DNA from: a virus
Virus record (IMG/VR): IMGVR_UViG_3300033149_001416
Coordinates: 1 to 21,845 of that record
DNA length: 21,845 nt
Reading direction: 5' to 3' (one strand)
Position 1 is the first letter of the stretch. Every line of letters starts with the position of its first letter. The notes below the pieces were generated by a model, which saw only the letters and a program-made list of their open reading frames with translations, was not told where the DNA came from and did no database searches. The position numbers were made by a program, and so were the translations under genes. Below, piece by piece: positions 1-6,729 of the stretch.

Positions 1-2
1 GA

Positions 3-39
3 TAAAAAAACCGATGCTCAGAAAAATTGAACATCGGTT
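3..39 (-). terminator. Rho-independent terminator at the left edge
   Basis: On the minus strand a 12-bp stem (AACCGATGTTCA pairing with TGAGCATCGGTT, one G-T wobble) encloses a 7-nt loop and runs into seven T residues. It is a good intrinsic terminator for leftward transcription. It would end the candidate small RNA starting near 125, and perhaps also transcription from the HTH gene. Confidence 0.75.
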
Positions 40-58
40 AAAAAATTTTTACCGCTTG

Positions 59-76
59 AAAATGTTAAAACATTTT
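59..76. repeat. 18-bp inverted repeat
   Basis: AAAATGTT and AACATTTT are perfect inverted arms separated by two A residues. In RNA this forms the inner stem of the first hairpin of the candidate small RNA. As DNA it could equally be an operator. Confidence 0.55.
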
Positions 77-131
77 TAACGGCTTGGATCGAATTCTTAT
101 GGTATACGTTATGTAAACTTCCCATGCTCTC

Positions 132-160
132 ACAATACCGTAAGACCGGACCCATGTCAA
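132..160 (-). promoter_or_regulatory. Sigma70-type promoter for the candidate small RNA
   Basis: On the minus strand a perfect -35 TTGACA (155-160) is separated by exactly 17 nt from the -10 TATTGT (132-137, four of six consensus bases). It points left, into the structured region ending at the 3-39 terminator. It lies just downstream of the HTH gene. Confidence 0.5.
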
Positions 161-214
161 GCGTTTTTTTATTTTTTTTTGCTTTCCGGCCCTTTTAATT
201 GTTTTGCCCGCCGC

Positions 215-637
215 TTAAAACGATTCAGCGGGGTAATCCAGCCTGCGCATTTCCCCGGATGCTGAAAATGTGCGGTATTTGACTGTGCCTCTATATTTTT
301 CAAGGTTCAGCCTGGGATGATTCGGATCATATTCCCCCCAAGGAACAATGACAAAAGGCACCCACCATCCGTGGCCTGTATTGCCTAATATCCCTGCCAC
401 TCTTGTAATTACTGTTGTTGATATGCTGCACCCGTGGTCCATCATTGATATGTACTGTCTTGTCAATCCCAACCCGCGCGCCATTTCCGCGTTGTTTTTC
501 CACCCCTTCCACCGCTGAATTTGTTTTATCGCGCCTTTTTTAAAAACAAGCTTGTATTCCATGCATGGATTCGGCAAACACCCTTTGCTTAATTTCCGGT
601 GGCCGCGAAAAATGTGCCTTAACATTCTTAACGCCAT
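215..637 (-). CDS. XRE/Cro-CI-type HTH transcription regulator
   Basis: A 140-aa protein with a predicted helix-turn-helix around residues 47-85 (NNAEMARGLGLTRQYISMMD, then TTVITRVAGILG), in the style of Cro/CI regulators. The C-terminal part is rich in Trp, Pro and Tyr and was not assigned to a family; it may be for dimerisation. The start at 637 is supported by AAAGGAGG about 9 nt upstream; an internal Met at residue 26 has no comparable site. Unlike the late genes it has its own promoter (684-712) with inverted repeats around it, which suggests autoregulation. It lies at the end of the late operon and may control the adjacent candidate small RNA. The HTH class is fairly sure; the regulatory target is inferred. 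Confidence 0.72.
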   Translation of the reverse strand: MALRMLRHIFRGHRKLSKGCLPNPCMEYKLVFKKGAIKQIQRWKGWKNNAEMARGLGLTRQYISMMDHGCSISTTVITRVAGILGNTGHGWWVPFVIVPWGEYDPNHPRLNLEKYRGTVKYRTFSASGEMRRLDYPAESF

Positions 638-680
638 AAAAAACGCCTCCTTTCAAAAAACGGCCGGATTTTAAAGCAGA

Positions 681-695
681 ATAAGTATACCTAAT
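681..695. promoter_or_regulatory. Candidate operator around GGTATAC (site 1)
   Basis: On the minus strand this reads ATTAGGTATACTTAT, an imperfect palindrome centred on GTATAC that covers the -10 box of the HTH promoter. A similar element, TTATGGTATACGTTAT, lies on the plus strand at 97-112, just downstream of the small RNA start. Binding by the HTH protein is inferred. Confidence 0.35.
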
Positions 696-712
696 TTTAT
701 TTTGCTTTGCAA
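684..712 (-). promoter_or_regulatory. Sigma70-type promoter of the HTH gene
   Basis: On the minus strand the -35 TTGCAA (707-712) is separated by 17 nt from the -10 TATACT (684-689, five of six consensus bases). The predicted start near 677 gives a leader of about 40 nt carrying the strong Shine-Dalgarno of the HTH gene. Confidence 0.6.
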
Positions 713-742
713 GCCCGGCCGTAATATGCGGTTTTTCGCTAT

Positions 743-1177
743 TTAAAACTTAATCTCAATAAACGTCGCGCTGAATCCCCACGGCCAGCGTTTTTTATAT
801 GCCGGCTTGTCCAGCCTATATCCTCCGGCAACGCCTATGCGGCAATTGATAAGGTCTAATATCGGCAGCTGCACATTGAAATCTTTTTTGAGATTGATCA
901 AGGGGTAGCTGATAACCCCTGTAAAGGCGTCATTAGTGCCGCCGGCTTCAATTTTCAACTTTTTCCACCCCAGGACATCAAACGTCGCCATTCCCACGGC
1001 TTCCTTATCTGTCACCCAGTATACACTGCCGGCCTTTGTATTGGGCACTTTGTCAAGCTGCTGAGATATATCCATCACCTGAGATTGTTCCTGAGCAAAA
1101 GCAAAGCTTCCGGGTACCGCGATTGATACAACAAATACAACAACAAATACAGCAACAAATTTAAAAATCTTAAACAT
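743..1177 (-). CDS. Small exported protein, possible outer-membrane barrel
   Basis: A 144-aa protein with a clear Sec signal peptide: a Lys-containing start, a Val/Phe-rich core (residues 7-20) and a likely cleavage site after AFA near residue 28. The mature part of about 115 residues has alternating hydrophobic/polar segments and ends in IEIKF. A C-terminal Phe is the signature recognised by the outer-membrane barrel assembly machinery. The start is supported by AAAGGAGG 8 nt upstream, and the start overlaps the end of the preceding gene by 8 nt. Its place at the end of the tail/lysis cluster recalls lambda Lom, but I see no sequence match. A superinfection-exclusion or host-surface role is speculative; export is well supported. 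Confidence 0.6.
   Translation of the reverse strand: MFKIFKFVAVFVVVFVVSIAVPGSFAFAQEQSQVMDISQQLDKVPNTKAGSVYWVTDKEAVGMATFDVLGWKKLKIEAGGTNDAFTGVISYPLINLKKDFNVQLPILDLINCRIGVAGGYRLDKPAYKKRWPWGFSATFIEIKF
1127..1162 (-). repeat. Three 12-bp tandem repeats in a signal-peptide core
   Basis: Three consecutive 12-nt units (AAATTTGTTGCT, GTATTTGTTGTT, GTATTTGTTGTA on the minus strand) encode KFVA, VFVV and VFVV in the signal peptide of the exported protein. Gain or loss of a unit would keep the frame and change the length of the hydrophobic core. Confidence 0.7.
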
Positions 1178-1538
1178 TATCTTTGCCTCCTTTCTTCTTT
1201 TTTGAAATAGATTCGATCATTTGCCGCGCTTCAGCCGCTACTTTGAAATCAGGCAGCTCGCGCGCGATCCGGTCAACAACCTTTCCGATTAAGAATCGAG
1301 TTATAATATTGAGTTTTATTTTCCCATCCTTTTCCATCTGACCGATTACGCACATAACCAGCGCCTTACGTTCCGCGCGGTCGATAATACCGTCTTTAGC
1401 CATTTCCTCGGCTTCTTTGACTACAGGCGCAGCAATTTTAATTAGATAATTCCAAAGCGCTTTTTTGGATTGGAACCACGCCCACGCAGCCGCAATCATA
1501 GTAACAATCGTCTTGACTGTTAATTTAAACTCGAACAT
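1170..1538 (-). CDS. Small membrane protein, possible holin
   Basis: A 122-aa protein with one likely transmembrane helix near the N-terminus (residues 8-22, VKTIVTMIAAAWAWF) followed by a charged helical region and a basic C-terminal tail (SKKKKGGKDN). One N-terminal transmembrane helix plus a long amphipathic soluble part fits small phage holins of the LLH/type-6 kind, and its place after the tail fibre fits a lysis cassette. No diagnostic holin motif was recognised. GGAGGAGGAG lies just upstream of the ATG. Alternatively it may be a membrane-bound accessory protein. The membrane helix is clear; the holin call is inference. Confidence 0.45.
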   Translation of the reverse strand: MFEFKLTVKTIVTMIAAAWAWFQSKKALWNYLIKIAAPVVKEAEEMAKDGIIDRAERKALVMCVIGQMEKDGKIKLNIITRFLIGKVVDRIARELPDFKVAAEARQMIESISKKKKGGKDNV

Positions 1539-1559
1539 TATCGCTCCTCCTCCCTGTGG

Positions 1560-1904
1560 TTATGTTTTTTTATTAATAACCTGTATCAATTCCCGCAGCA
1601 ACGAATTCGTTGTCCGGATTTCGTTTGCCGTTTCAATAAGCAAAAGCGGCGTTTGTACATATGCGCACCGCCAATAGCGCGTTACTTTTCCTGTTTTTTT
1701 GTCTATATTTTTAAATTCCATAAACTTCTCACAGAATTCACCGATGCATTTGCCGCCCATTAGCCCCTCGCATTGCCTTGCTCCCTTGATATTTTTTCCC
1801 AAAACGTCAATCACGGCTTCCTTGTTTTTAAGTACTCGTTCTTTAATGCCGCGCATCCTGTTAGTTTCTCGCTTTTTGATTATCGCCAATAATCCCATTG
1901 CCAT
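1560..1904 (-). CDS. Four-cysteine small protein of unknown function
   Basis: A 114-aa protein not assigned to a family. Cysteines fall at residues 45, 53, 58 and 80 (motifs GGKCIGEFCEKF and YWRCAYV), an arrangement that could bind zinc or an iron-sulfur cluster. The N-terminal third is basic and helical; the C-terminal third (LLLIETANEIRTTNSLLREL) is probably an amphipathic helix. It lies between the tail fibre and the putative holin gene. Its Shine-Dalgarno region is an unusual run of nine G residues (1908-1916) just before the ATG. The coding call rests on its tight fit in the operon and its composition. Confidence 0.55.
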   Translation of the reverse strand: MAMGLLAIIKKRETNRMRGIKERVLKNKEAVIDVLGKNIKGARQCEGLMGGKCIGEFCEKFMEFKNIDKKTGKVTRYWRCAYVQTPLLLIETANEIRTTNSLLRELIQVINKKT

Positions 1905-1928
1905 TCGCCCCCCCCCTTCTGTAAATGT

Positions 1929-3359
1929 TTATGATTTCTGATGCAGTTTTACATTAAAATATGCCGGCACATTGTCTCCGGCCGCTGATACCCCGGTTAT
2001 TGCACCTGTACCACTTGCTGCTGTATCTCCGCTAATTGAATGGCCGTGGGCTGAGCCTCCACCGGTTTCATCATCAAAAGCAGGAAAACTATCGCTACTT
2101 TTCTTGACAAAACCGGTTTGATATGTTCCTAAATTAACCAAGCTATGTGTATGTGCGGATTCATTTGCAGCAGCAAGTGTCCCCGCACTATGAGTATGAC
2201 TTGGCCCCGCGTAACTTCCGGCGGCGTGAGTATGTGTGTCTGATCCTCCGGTATCTAATGCGGCACCCGTGCTTACTCTCATGAATTTGCCAGTATAAGT
2301 AGCCGTAATGTCCGCCCACCCCGGCTGGGGGGAAGAATTCGTCGTCTGTTTCAAATCATTAGAAACCCAGTCATTCGACATCAGCAAGCCGGAAGTGATC
2401 TTAAACTCGTCAGTGTTAATCAAATTCGCCAGGTTGGCAAACCCTATCTGCAGCAGAGGCCGCACGTCCGCGTAAATATATCCCTGGTTGCTGTCGCTAT
2501 CCTTGTCCTCATAATCGAGCACGCTGGTCATTGTCGATTTGCAGTACACCAGGCATATAGGCAGTTTTTCCGGGGTTAAACTCGACCACGGCGCGCTCGG
2601 CGGTGACGCTTCTGCCCCGGTAACCCACGCTAATGTCCCCGCGCTGTTGATCGTCAGGATATCAATTCTCGGGTTAGCACTGGGCGCGGTCAGTTCCGGC
2701 GCTGCCTGAATACCTGCAGCCAGCGGCTGATCAATAACATAGACATTCTGATAATACGACCCCGGCGTTGAAGTTTCTACCGCTACAGTCATGCCGCATA
2801 CCGCTTTGATAGTATCGATTATATACGTGGCCGAAGCGTCCAGGCCGGAAAACCCGAACTCGACAATATCCGACAACGTAGCGTCTGTGCCGTTATTGCT
2901 GTCGGGAGATGACAAAGTCAGCGTGTCCTGCTGCCAGGTATCTGCCGACCCATTAGTAGTAATATCCCAATAACTGATATTTCCCGAGCTGTCCTTCAGA
3001 TAAAACTTAATCGCGCTGGATGCCGCATCGCATCGTTCCCAGACCTTCACCGAAGTAAACGCCGAAAGGTCTATTGTCAAAGACCGGGCAACTGCCCTGT
3101 CTCCGGTAGCATCGATTGCCAATTCTAACGCGTAATTTCCTTCCTGCTTAGCCGTAGAATACCCTACGGTAACTCCGGTCCCTGACCACTCCGCCTGGGC
3201 TCCGGCATCGGACGGATATTCCATATCGTCCAGGATAAGGCTTGCCCGCGGCCTCAGCGGCATAATGTCGGACTGAAACAGCGCCCTTAATGTATTGCGT
3301 AAATTCAGCAAAGACATGCTCCCCTGCGGTTGATTACGATCGAAGGTACTTTTTTCCAT
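1929..3359 (-). CDS. Tail fibre / receptor-binding protein with HxH motifs
   Basis: A 476-aa protein. Residues about 40-190 form a Ser/Thr/Asp-rich region resembling a carbohydrate-binding jelly roll (it opens LILDDMEYPSDAG and ends near TYIIDTI). The last 110 residues carry four His-x-His motifs (376/378, 388/390, 403/405, 438/440) in Gly/Ser/Ala-rich repeats and finish PAYFNVKLHQKS. HxH pairs on the trimer axis bind iron in T4 gp12 and other fibres, so a metal-bound trimeric needle is likely. It lies directly downstream of the tail-tip and zinc-ribbon genes. The start at 3359 has AGGAGAGGTGAT upstream. The fibre call is strong; receptor binding is inferred from position and domains. Confidence 0.8.
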   Translation of the reverse strand: MEKSTFDRNQPQGSMSLLNLRNTLRALFQSDIMPLRPRASLILDDMEYPSDAGAQAEWSGTGVTVGYSTAKQEGNYALELAIDATGDRAVARSLTIDLSAFTSVKVWERCDAASSAIKFYLKDSSGNISYWDITTNGSADTWQQDTLTLSSPDSNNGTDATLSDIVEFGFSGLDASATYIIDTIKAVCGMTVAVETSTPGSYYQNVYVIDQPLAAGIQAAPELTAPSANPRIDILTINSAGTLAWVTGAEASPPSAPWSSLTPEKLPICLVYCKSTMTSVLDYEDKDSDSNQGYIYADVRPLLQIGFANLANLINTDEFKITSGLLMSNDWVSNDLKQTTNSSPQPGWADITATYTGKFMRVSTGAALDTGGSDTHTHAAGSYAGPSHTHSAGTLAAANESAHTHSLVNLGTYQTGFVKKSSDSFPAFDDETGGGSAHGHSISGDTAASGTGAITGVSAAGDNVPAYFNVKLHQKS

Positions 3360-3365
3360 GATTTA

Positions 3366-3626
3366 TCACCTCTCCTTTTTATAAATTTGTGTCCCGCATT
3401 TTTCGCAGTGCCCAACTATAGCACGGCGCGAATCGATGAGGTTGACCTGATACGCTTCTACCATTTGCCTCGCGACATGGCACGCCATACAATAACCTTT
3501 CATTCCGGGAACCTTGCCGATGATTTTAAACCGCTGCGCTTTTAGTTTTTTCCGGACAGTTACATCGCGCAAAACCGGCGATTTGATTTTTAAAATTTCG
3601 ATTTTTTTCTTAGCTTCCTTTAGCAT
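3366..3626 (-). CDS. Zinc-ribbon small protein (DUF5679-like)
   Basis: An 86-aa basic protein with two CxxC pairs, Cys46/Cys49 (GYCMAC) and Cys74/Cys77 (GHCEKCG), separated by a hydrophobic-strand region and ending GTQIYKKER. This matches the layout of the short DUF5679 zinc ribbon. The N-terminal 40 residues are Lys-rich and may bind nucleic acid. The gene overlaps the end of the tail-tip gene by 17 nt and has its own GGAGGTGG site, so it is translationally coupled to it. Its role is unknown; a small metal-binding chaperone or host-takeover factor are both possible. Confidence 0.65.
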   Translation of the reverse strand: MLKEAKKKIEILKIKSPVLRDVTVRKKLKAQRFKIIGKVPGMKGYCMACHVARQMVEAYQVNLIDSRRAIVGHCEKCGTQIYKKER

Positions 3627-6600
3627 CCGCGTCCACCTCCGCTGTCCCGATCGGCGTTGTCATCGCCTGATCGGAATACACCCTAAACGTACATTTATCT
3701 ATTGCCTTTGTAACTTTAACGAACCCGGCCGCGCCGTTTGTGATATTCACTACCACGCGGGGTATATAAGTAAAATCCGTTCCGTAATACCAGTCCGCGC
3801 CTCCTGTGGGCACCGCCAGGTCAGAGGTCCACGCGACCTTAGTAACCGGCGCGTTAACGTATATCGTCGCCCCGTAAACATACACATTAAAATTCGTGTC
3901 GGAAGTTGATAACAGCAGTTTAAATTTTATGTATTGCGCTGTATACAGTGTTGTCGGGTCCGCATTCGCGAAGCTCGAATACGTTACTCCATCCTCGCTG
4001 CAGCTGATCTGCAGGATTACGCTTCCTCCGGATACATTGCGGTAATCGATATCGGTAACGACATTAAACGATACGATAGTACCAATATCGATAGGGGTAA
4101 TCATTTCAAAGCTTCCGGAAGCTTCCACCGGCCGGTCCATGACCAGCCCGCCATTAGCCTCCTGGTATTCCCATGTCTGCGATTCCGCTTCCCTTTCTTC
4201 CCAGGTCGCCTGCGTTTTAAGGGTTATCGCCGGCCTGGCGTACCCGCTGTCATAATCGTTTGTCATTACCAGCCCTGTATTGCTGTGCTTGTATTCGATG
4301 TTCTGCGCCCAGAGATTATATAAATTAATAAAGTTCATCTCCGGCGGCTTGTCCACGTCGATTGTGTCCGTTGCCGGCGCCTCGCTCTGGTTGCCGGACT
4401 GATCCACGGCGTAGCAGTAGAACGTCTGCTCTCCTATCTGCCCTATCGGGTACATGACCTCTGTAAGGTCGGCGCGCTCAGCGATAATCTCCCCGTTCGG
4501 CCTGACGATTTTAAAATGAGAAAAATCCGCTTCCGGATGCGCGTCCGCGGTAAAACGCAGCATATTCCCCGCCTGGTACACATCGAAACCCGTCGGCGTT
4601 GCCGGCTTTTGTTCTTTCCCGAGGACAGTAACCTGGCTGGAGACTGTCCCGTCAGATATAATTTTATTTATGCTGACGGTTTTCACCCGCACATAATAGC
4701 TGGTTTCCTCAACAGCATAAACGCGGAAATTATTCGCCGCCGGCGTGCCTGCTACCACATAATCGCCCGCGCCCTTTTTCAGCTCCACCTGGTAATGGCT
4801 CAGAAGCCGCTTAGAATCGTCTGTCGGCTCTGTCCAGGAAATAATCAAGTCAGATGCCGCTGTGCCGTCCTTATGCAGGTAGTAAGTGCTTTCGGAAACG
4901 TTCAGCCCGGTAACGTCCGTGACCGGAGCATAAGGATTTGCCGGCGTGCCGTAATTAAACAGCTGTATAGGCGCTCCGTACCTATCGTTATAAATTGACG
5001 GATTATAAGTCTGGAAATATAAAGTATAAATACCGGCCTCAAGTTCCGCTATTTCTAAAACGCGCGCCCTCTGTTCAGTCCAATTCATAAGGCTATGCGT
5101 GACCTTAATAATATCCCCAGGCTCCAGGGATACCGCCTCCATGCTTACTACCAGTTTCCCTGTGAGGTTATTTATTAGCTCCTCGTAAAAATACTGGTAT
5201 CCCAGCCTGAGCGCCTGAGACTGCCGGTTAATGCAGGGGATGGTCAGTGTTTTCTCGTATATTCCGCGCCTTTGCTGGTCCGCCCTATTCTGCGCGCAGG
5301 GCACCTTGACCATCACGTCGTTTTGGTCCGGATCGAAATATTCAATACTGAATTTATTTATTTTTTCGTCAACATCCTTGCCGAATATGACCATCTCCTT
5401 GATATGGTCTTCTTCGGTCAGGCTTAATACAGAACTTTCCTGTTTTGAAACTCTCAGCTTGAACACGCTGCCGGAGCGGAAAATCATGCCGCCGAATCCA
5501 ACAAGCATCTCCGCGATGTTGTCGTTTGCCGGCCTGCGCTGGTCTATAGAATATCCTATCTCATACCTCGCTTCTGTACCGCCTTCGCCGTCGCTGACAC
5601 TTTCCGCGCAGTCCTCATACGCTTCTCCCCAGCTGTCGCTGTCAATATTCGCCGCGGGTATCCCCACTCCTCCGCGCTGGCGTTCGGTGATCAGGTAATC
5701 CCGCAGGCACGCCGCGTAATTAGCGGAATATGTCTTTGCTGACGTCCACGCGCTGCCGTTCCAGGTCTGCACTTTGAGCCCTTGTACCAGGCAAGTTATT
5801 GTCGCCCTGCCGCCTTTGAGCTTGTCCGATGACGCCAGATGCACGTGCAAACACGCCCGGTTGCGGTATTCCACGCCTCCCAGGTCTAACCCTGTGTCTG
5901 TCTCCACGTTTTGCGTGGATGTGCCTAAAAAAGCCGTATAAGAACACCCTGGCAGGCTGGCAATATCGATATTATTGACCTTGACCTCGGATACGCTGTT
6001 GATTTCTCCCTCTCCGAGCATTATCAGGATATCCACCTCTTCCCCGCCGTCCGCCGGGTACTGAAAAACAAAATTCCCGGCGACCCTTACCTGGCCGTAT
6101 ATCCTGGGAAACGGGTATTGATTGCTGACCGTATTCTCCAGCTTGCCGAACTTATACCGGGGCGATGAAGCGTTAGCATTGCGCCTCGGCGGATCAAGAG
6201 CCAGCCCCACGGAATAACCAATAGCTACGCCCTGGATGGTCGCCCATGCCACGCTCAGGAACGTAGCGCCTTCGGCCGCCAGCCCTATACCTCCGGCGAT
6301 CAGCCCTCCGAGAACCGCTCCGGCCGGAGGTCCAGCCGGCGGTAAATACATCCTGCCGCCTTTCGGCCTTAACGCGAACTGGAACATTTCCGCCCAGTGC
6401 GGGGTCATCCTGCTTATTCTGCTTCTGTCCCCTTCCTGGGCGTGCAGCATTTTTTTAAACCCGATGTATACGCCTACATGGAGCTCGTCTTTGATTTTAA
6501 AAACCAAAATATCTCCGGCTTCTAATTTATCCGCGGGGATGATATGCGCGTTTTCTTTTATTTTTTCTTTGAGAATTTCCGGGGGAATATGTTTGGCCTC

Positions 6601-6729
6601 ATCCCGGGATGGGGCTTGTGCATCGATGCCTCTTCCCTGGAGAAACATCTCGCAGAGTTTTACGCAATCCGCTGATTCCCAGGGTATGCCCACCAAACTG
6701 TCTATAAGTTCTATGATATGCTTCTGCAT
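3610..6729 (-). CDS. NlpC/P60 peptidase fused to J-like tail-tip protein
   Basis: A 1039-aa protein. Residues 1-125 resemble an NlpC/P60 cell-wall peptidase, with Cys22 in SADCVKL, His84 in LHVGVYIG and His96 as a possible third residue. Residues about 128-180 are a Gly/Ala-rich hydrophobic segment as in lambda gpI. The remainder resembles lambda gpJ/megatron tail tip: conserved VSNQYPFPRIYGQVRVAG, then two fibronectin-III-like domains (about 600-780) and beta-rich C-terminal modules. Lambda and the gene transfer agent encode peptidase and J separately. It likely forms the tail tip and opens peptidoglycan during entry. The ATG at 6729 overlaps the previous stop as TAATG and has GGAGG upstream, which favours it over an earlier in-frame codon at 6777. 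Confidence 0.85.
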   Translation of the reverse strand: MQKHIIELIDSLVGIPWESADCVKLCEMFLQGRGIDAQAPSRDEAKHIPPEILKEKIKENAHIIPADKLEAGDILVFKIKDELHVGVYIGFKKMLHAQEGDRSRISRMTPHWAEMFQFALRPKGGRMYLPPAGPPAGAVLGGLIAGGIGLAAEGATFLSVAWATIQGVAIGYSVGLALDPPRRNANASSPRYKFGKLENTVSNQYPFPRIYGQVRVAGNFVFQYPADGGEEVDILIMLGEGEINSVSEVKVNNIDIASLPGCSYTAFLGTSTQNVETDTGLDLGGVEYRNRACLHVHLASSDKLKGGRATITCLVQGLKVQTWNGSAWTSAKTYSANYAACLRDYLITERQRGGVGIPAANIDSDSWGEAYEDCAESVSDGEGGTEARYEIGYSIDQRRPANDNIAEMLVGFGGMIFRSGSVFKLRVSKQESSVLSLTEEDHIKEMVIFGKDVDEKINKFSIEYFDPDQNDVMVKVPCAQNRADQQRRGIYEKTLTIPCINRQSQALRLGYQYFYEELINNLTGKLVVSMEAVSLEPGDIIKVTHSLMNWTEQRARVLEIAELEAGIYTLYFQTYNPSIYNDRYGAPIQLFNYGTPANPYAPVTDVTGLNVSESTYYLHKDGTAASDLIISWTEPTDDSKRLLSHYQVELKKGAGDYVVAGTPAANNFRVYAVEETSYYVRVKTVSINKIISDGTVSSQVTVLGKEQKPATPTGFDVYQAGNMLRFTADAHPEADFSHFKIVRPNGEIIAERADLTEVMYPIGQIGEQTFYCYAVDQSGNQSEAPATDTIDVDKPPEMNFINLYNLWAQNIEYKHSNTGLVMTNDYDSGYARPAITLKTQATWEEREAESQTWEYQEANGGLVMDRPVEASGSFEMITPIDIGTIVSFNVVTDIDYRNVSGGSVILQISCSEDGVTYSSFANADPTTLYTAQYIKFKLLLSTSDTNFNVYVYGATIYVNAPVTKVAWTSDLAVPTGGADWYYGTDFTYIPRVVVNITNGAAGFVKVTKAIDKCTFRVYSDQAMTTPIGTAEVDADAKGS

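Larger units (their letters stand above)
3..125 (-). ncRNA. Candidate small RNA of about 120 nt
   Basis: A promoter-like pair (TTGACA at 155-160 and TATTGT at 132-137, read on the minus strand) would start transcription near 125, and the intrinsic terminator at 3-39 would end it. Between them lies a second hairpin with an 8-bp AT-rich core (59-76) extended by CCGTT/AAGCGG flanks at about 53-82. A short promoter-hairpin-hairpin-terminator unit with no Shine-Dalgarno fits a small regulatory RNA. An open frame from the ATG at 125 runs through both hairpins to the window edge, so a leader or leaderless peptide cannot be excluded. No known RNA family was recognised. Confidence 0.42.
660..722. repeat. 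Inverted repeats ACGGCCGG/CCGGCCGT flanking the HTH promoter
   Basis: Perfect 8-bp inverted copies at 660-667 and 715-722 bracket the -35 and -10 elements of the HTH promoter. The arms are GC-rich in an AT-rich stretch. They could be operator half-sites or the base of a long stem. Confidence 0.45.

Noticed and set aside
1-125. Leaderless peptide gene starting at the ATG at 125
   Set aside because: The frame stays open to the window edge, but it has no ribosome site and runs through two strong hairpins; kept only as an alternative to the small RNA.
5720-5947. 75-aa minus-strand frame inside the tail-tip gene
   Set aside because: Lies in another frame of a convincing gene and has no ribosome site.
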